In this document: positions 61,777-64,000 of the stretch, piece after piece
Layout: each line of letters begins with the position of its first letter
Position numbering within the stretch: position 1 is the first letter of the stretch
NCBI RefSeq assembly: GCF_010111755.1
Contig: NC_088960.1
Coordinates: 248,001-312,000 of the forward strand
Length of the DNA: 64,000 bases
Reading direction: 5' to 3'
From: Nakaseomyces glabratus
Lineage: Eukaryota > Ascomycota > Saccharomycetes > Saccharomycetales > Saccharomycetaceae
Notes under the pieces: generated by a model
Seen by the model: the letters and a program-made list of their open reading frames with translations, nothing else
What the model was told of the DNA's origin: nothing
Database searches by the model: none
Program-made: the position numbers and the translations under genes

Positions 61777-63498
61777 CTATGATAGTGATTGGGCGATTGG
61801 ATGTGGTAGGTTACCGTCTTTGAATAGATGTCTTTTCATACCATTGTTACTTTCGCTCACTTGTTGGTTTTGGGTTGTGTTTTTCTGGTGGATTCTGTTG
61901 ATAATGTTGTCGATGACACTCAGGTCAGGTTTTGACTGAGTTGTCAAAGCGCTGACGGACCTTGGTGGGATCGATGCAGCTGGTGCTGGGATAGGCAGGG
62001 ATAATGTGTTTGATGGTGTTTGTGATCTTCTCGGTATCTGTGGCAGCTTGATTGTTTGGGATCCATTGGATTGTGCGAATAGATTGTTTTGGTTGGATGT
62101 CATCTGGCTGTTATGCTGTTGAGATTCCTGGTCGATTTGCAAAGACACGGTACTCAATATGTCCAGTCCGACAGCAGATTTTGATCTTTGGTGTTGCTCC
62201 GGTGGAGCCACAGGTGTAGGTGTTGGAGCAGTGAACAGAGTGATTGTTAGGTCCTCGAGGAAAGGATTTAGCACAGCCAGGGTCTTTTCGAAACCGTGGT
62301 CTGTCACTAGAGCGCCGATGATGATGAACAGCAGTTTTACGATGAAAGGTGAGTCGTTCTGCTTGAAAGTGTTTGCGTTTATGTTGAACTTGTTGAACAA
62401 GTTCTTCGCGAAAGTGGTCAATGATTCCTGTTGGAAAGTCTTTAGAGTGATGTACTCCTTAGTTGATGCAAATTTTGAGAACTTGTCGTTGAAGTTCTTC
62501 TCTACAGAGAAGGACACCGACGACTTCAGTACCATTTCACCCAGAATTTCCATGTTAGCGAAGACAGCGAATATGGTGGAGACGTCGGGGCCCGAGTTGC
62601 CCGAGTTGCCCGAGTTGCCCGTGTTGGCTTGGGAGTCCTGTTTGTTGATTATAGTGTTACAAGTGTGCGACTCCTTGACCAGGTCGACGAACTCTTTGTT
62701 GTTGATGACTGGCAGCACTATCAGGTCGGACATGATGGACCTGGCGACGTCGTCGTCGGTCAGTGTTTTCTGTGTCTCCTGAGCAGGCGGCATGTTGTTG
62801 CTGTCGGTGTTGTTAGACAGCAAGGTCGACTTCTTCAAGGAGGTAGGCAGAGGCAGCAGTATGTTTTGCACAGCGGTTTGGAAGTTCTGGTTTGGTGGCG
62901 ACAGGACCGACTGGTGGAAAGGCAGCGAGATGGTAGAAGGAGGCGACGCGATGGAGCTGGGGGTGTTTACCCTTGTGATGTGGGTGCCGTTGTTCGAGGC
63001 TGAAGTGGAGTGTGGAGACGCAGCGGCAGTCGAGGTGGTGGCAGAGCTTGCCCTGGAGTGGGACATCGAGGATGAGTCGCTGGCGTGCCCGTCGTCGCTG
63101 GAGTTGCTCGTGACGCTGTCGCTTCTGTTTCTCTTGGCCTGAGTCTTGGAAGGCGTTGGTGTGAGCGGTTTCCGTACTCTCTTAGAGGTGGAAGAGGAGG
63201 AGGAAGGGCTCTTCTTCTTTGAGCGTTTCCTGTTGCGTCTCACCGATTGCACAGCTGCGGTGACCAGTTTCTCGAAGCCCTGTGTGGCCTCGACGGGGAA
63301 CTCGAACTCTATTCTCAGCATGTTAGCTATCTGCTTGATGTTGTCGTCCTGCTCGCTAGCTTTGTACTTGCTGAGCTCGAACTTGTCGATAAGCTCGAGG
63401 CGTCTGCTCGAGAACTGTTTCCACTTGATCTCATCAGTGAACCGCAATTGCTCGCGGATCTTGTGGGTGGTACCGTATCCAGACAATGAGAAAGGCAT
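61777..63498 (-). CDS. VHR2: Vhr1/Vhr2-type transcription factor
   Basis: The product is 573 residues from ATG 63498 (MPFSLSGYGTTHKIREQLRFTDE); S. cerevisiae Vhr2 is 505. The N-terminal 100 residues are the fungal Vhr1 DNA-binding region, with the basic RRNRKRSKKK next to it. Ser/Thr/Asn-rich stretches follow, including a short GNSGNSGNSG repeat near residue 295. Vhr1 activates biotin-uptake genes when biotin is low; Vhr2 is less understood. Position after THO1, in the same relative orientation, matches VHR2 (YER064C). Confidence 0.88.
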   Translation of the reverse strand: MPFSLSGYGTTHKIREQLRFTDEIKWKQFSSRRLELIDKFELSKYKASEQDDNIKQIANMLRIEFEFPVEATQGFEKLVTAAVQSVRRNRKRSKKKSPSSSSSTSKRVRKPLTPTPSKTQAKRNRSDSVTSNSSDDGHASDSSSMSHSRASSATTSTAAASPHSTSASNNGTHITRVNTPSSIASPPSTISLPFHQSVLSPPNQNFQTAVQNILLPLPTSLKKSTLLSNNTDSNNMPPAQETQKTLTDDDVARSIMSDLIVLPVINNKEFVDLVKESHTCNTIINKQDSQANTGNSGNSGNSGPDVSTIFAVFANMEILGEMVLKSSVSFSVEKNFNDKFSKFASTKEYITLKTFQQESLTTFAKNLFNKFNINANTFKQNDSPFIVKLLFIIIGALVTDHGFEKTLAVLNPFLEDLTITLFTAPTPTPVAPPEQHQRSKSAVGLDILSTVSLQIDQESQQHNSQMTSNQNNLFAQSNGSQTIKLPQIPRRSQTPSNTLSLPIPAPAASIPPRSVSALTTQSKPDLSVIDNIINRIHQKNTTQNQQVSESNNGMKRHLFKDGNLPHPIAQSLS

Positions 63499-64000
63499 TG
63501 TGTATCTCTGCTGTTGTGGCAATAGTGTTTATGTAGTTGTAATATAAGTAATATATAAGTCTCAAATGGGGGGGATCATCGTTGATTCAGAAAGAAAAAA
63601 TGAATGAAAAATAACAAGAAAAAAAGTTTCAAGACTCAGCAGGAATTGTAACTGCGCATGATCCATTGTGCAGATAGCATTATTGTAATCGATTGCTCAA
63701 TCAATGTACTGTACTCGACTCGACTCGACTCGACTCGACTACTTCGACTACTTCGATGGCAAGATGGCAAGATGGCAAGATGGCAAGGCTTCGAGGAATT
63801 TTTCAGCTTTCACGATTTTCTCGAGAAAGGCTAAGAAAAAAAAAGCAATTTTCTTGATTAGGATTACATTAAGAAAGTGCCGCAGAGTGAAAGGAGGGAA
63901 AGGCAGATCTTTGTTGAGAAGAGGGGCCACGCAGTGTTCTGTGCGGGATGGGACGTTGGATGCAGAGATCCAGGTGAGGACACAAGTGCCCACACAGAAA
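63499..64000. promoter_or_regulatory. VHR2 upstream region at the window edge
   Basis: The region holds a G6 run near 63568, a CGACT pentamer array (about 63713-63741) and four GATGGCAA octamers (63755-63786). In S. cerevisiae the next gene is ICL1; none of it is seen here. Confidence 0.5.
63713..63786 (+). repeat. Pentamer and octamer tandem repeats
   Basis: About six ACTCG units, two ACTTCG-type units, then four perfect GATGGCAA units. Confidence 0.95.

Overview
The window reads as nuclear DNA of a budding yeast in the Saccharomycetaceae that descends from the whole-genome duplication. Genes are compact and mostly intronless, and the proteins match Saccharomyces cerevisiae products almost one to one in familiar S. 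cerevisiae neighbourhoods. The RPL2 gene has the typical 4-nt first exon, and three tandem GPI-anchored adhesin-like genes are present. Candida (Nakaseomyces) glabrata or a close relative is the best fit; that is an inference, since no database search was possible. CTG appears at conserved Leu positions, so this is not a CTG-clade yeast.

Left block (1-17 kb): VID28/GID5 (3' part), RPL2 (split by an intron), FAF1, HIS6, RPB3, TIM44, ULP2 and SSM4/DOA10. These are neighbours on the left arm of S. cerevisiae chromosome IX. A GC-rich, hairpin-rich segment of about 530 bp (about 3.39-3.93 kb) between RPL2 and FAF1 is not explained by any gene.

Middle block (17-33 kb): three large minus-strand genes encode secreted, Ser/Pro- and Gly-rich, GPI-anchored wall proteins with a common Hyr1-like N-terminal domain. 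Each has a 1.8-3.2 kb upstream region. Their coding repeats are minisatellites, and the first and third genes share a nearly identical internal block that points to recombination between them. The 3 kb beyond the third gene holds no convincing gene, then a tRNA-Lys.

Right block (33-64 kb): CDC26, RSC8 and IRC5 (S. cerevisiae chromosome VI neighbours), then a run matching chromosome V: ERG28, probable MEI4, SAP1, CAJ1, tRNA-Gln, ISD11, TPA1, RSM18, JHD1, HOM3, GIP2, PET117, an FCY2-family permease, CEM1, THO1 and a VHR1/VHR2 factor. The adhesin block therefore sits inside an otherwise conserved housekeeping region rather than at an obvious telomere.

Themes: ribosome and translation (RPL2, FAF1, TPA1, RSM18), mitochondria (TIM44, ISD11, PET117, CEM1), SUMO/ubiquitin control (ULP2, SSM4, VID28, CDC26), chromatin (RSC8, IRC5, JHD1) and amino-acid synthesis (HIS6, HOM3). 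Recognisable control sites include PAC/RRPE elements before FAF1 and TPA1, a Gcn4 site before HOM3, and Rap1, Reb1, URS1 and CACGTG sites. Where the first possible start in an open frame is not ATG (HIS6, MEI4, TPA1, RSM18, JHD1, RSC8, PET117, adhesin B, VHR), the start given here is the first ATG that fits the family.
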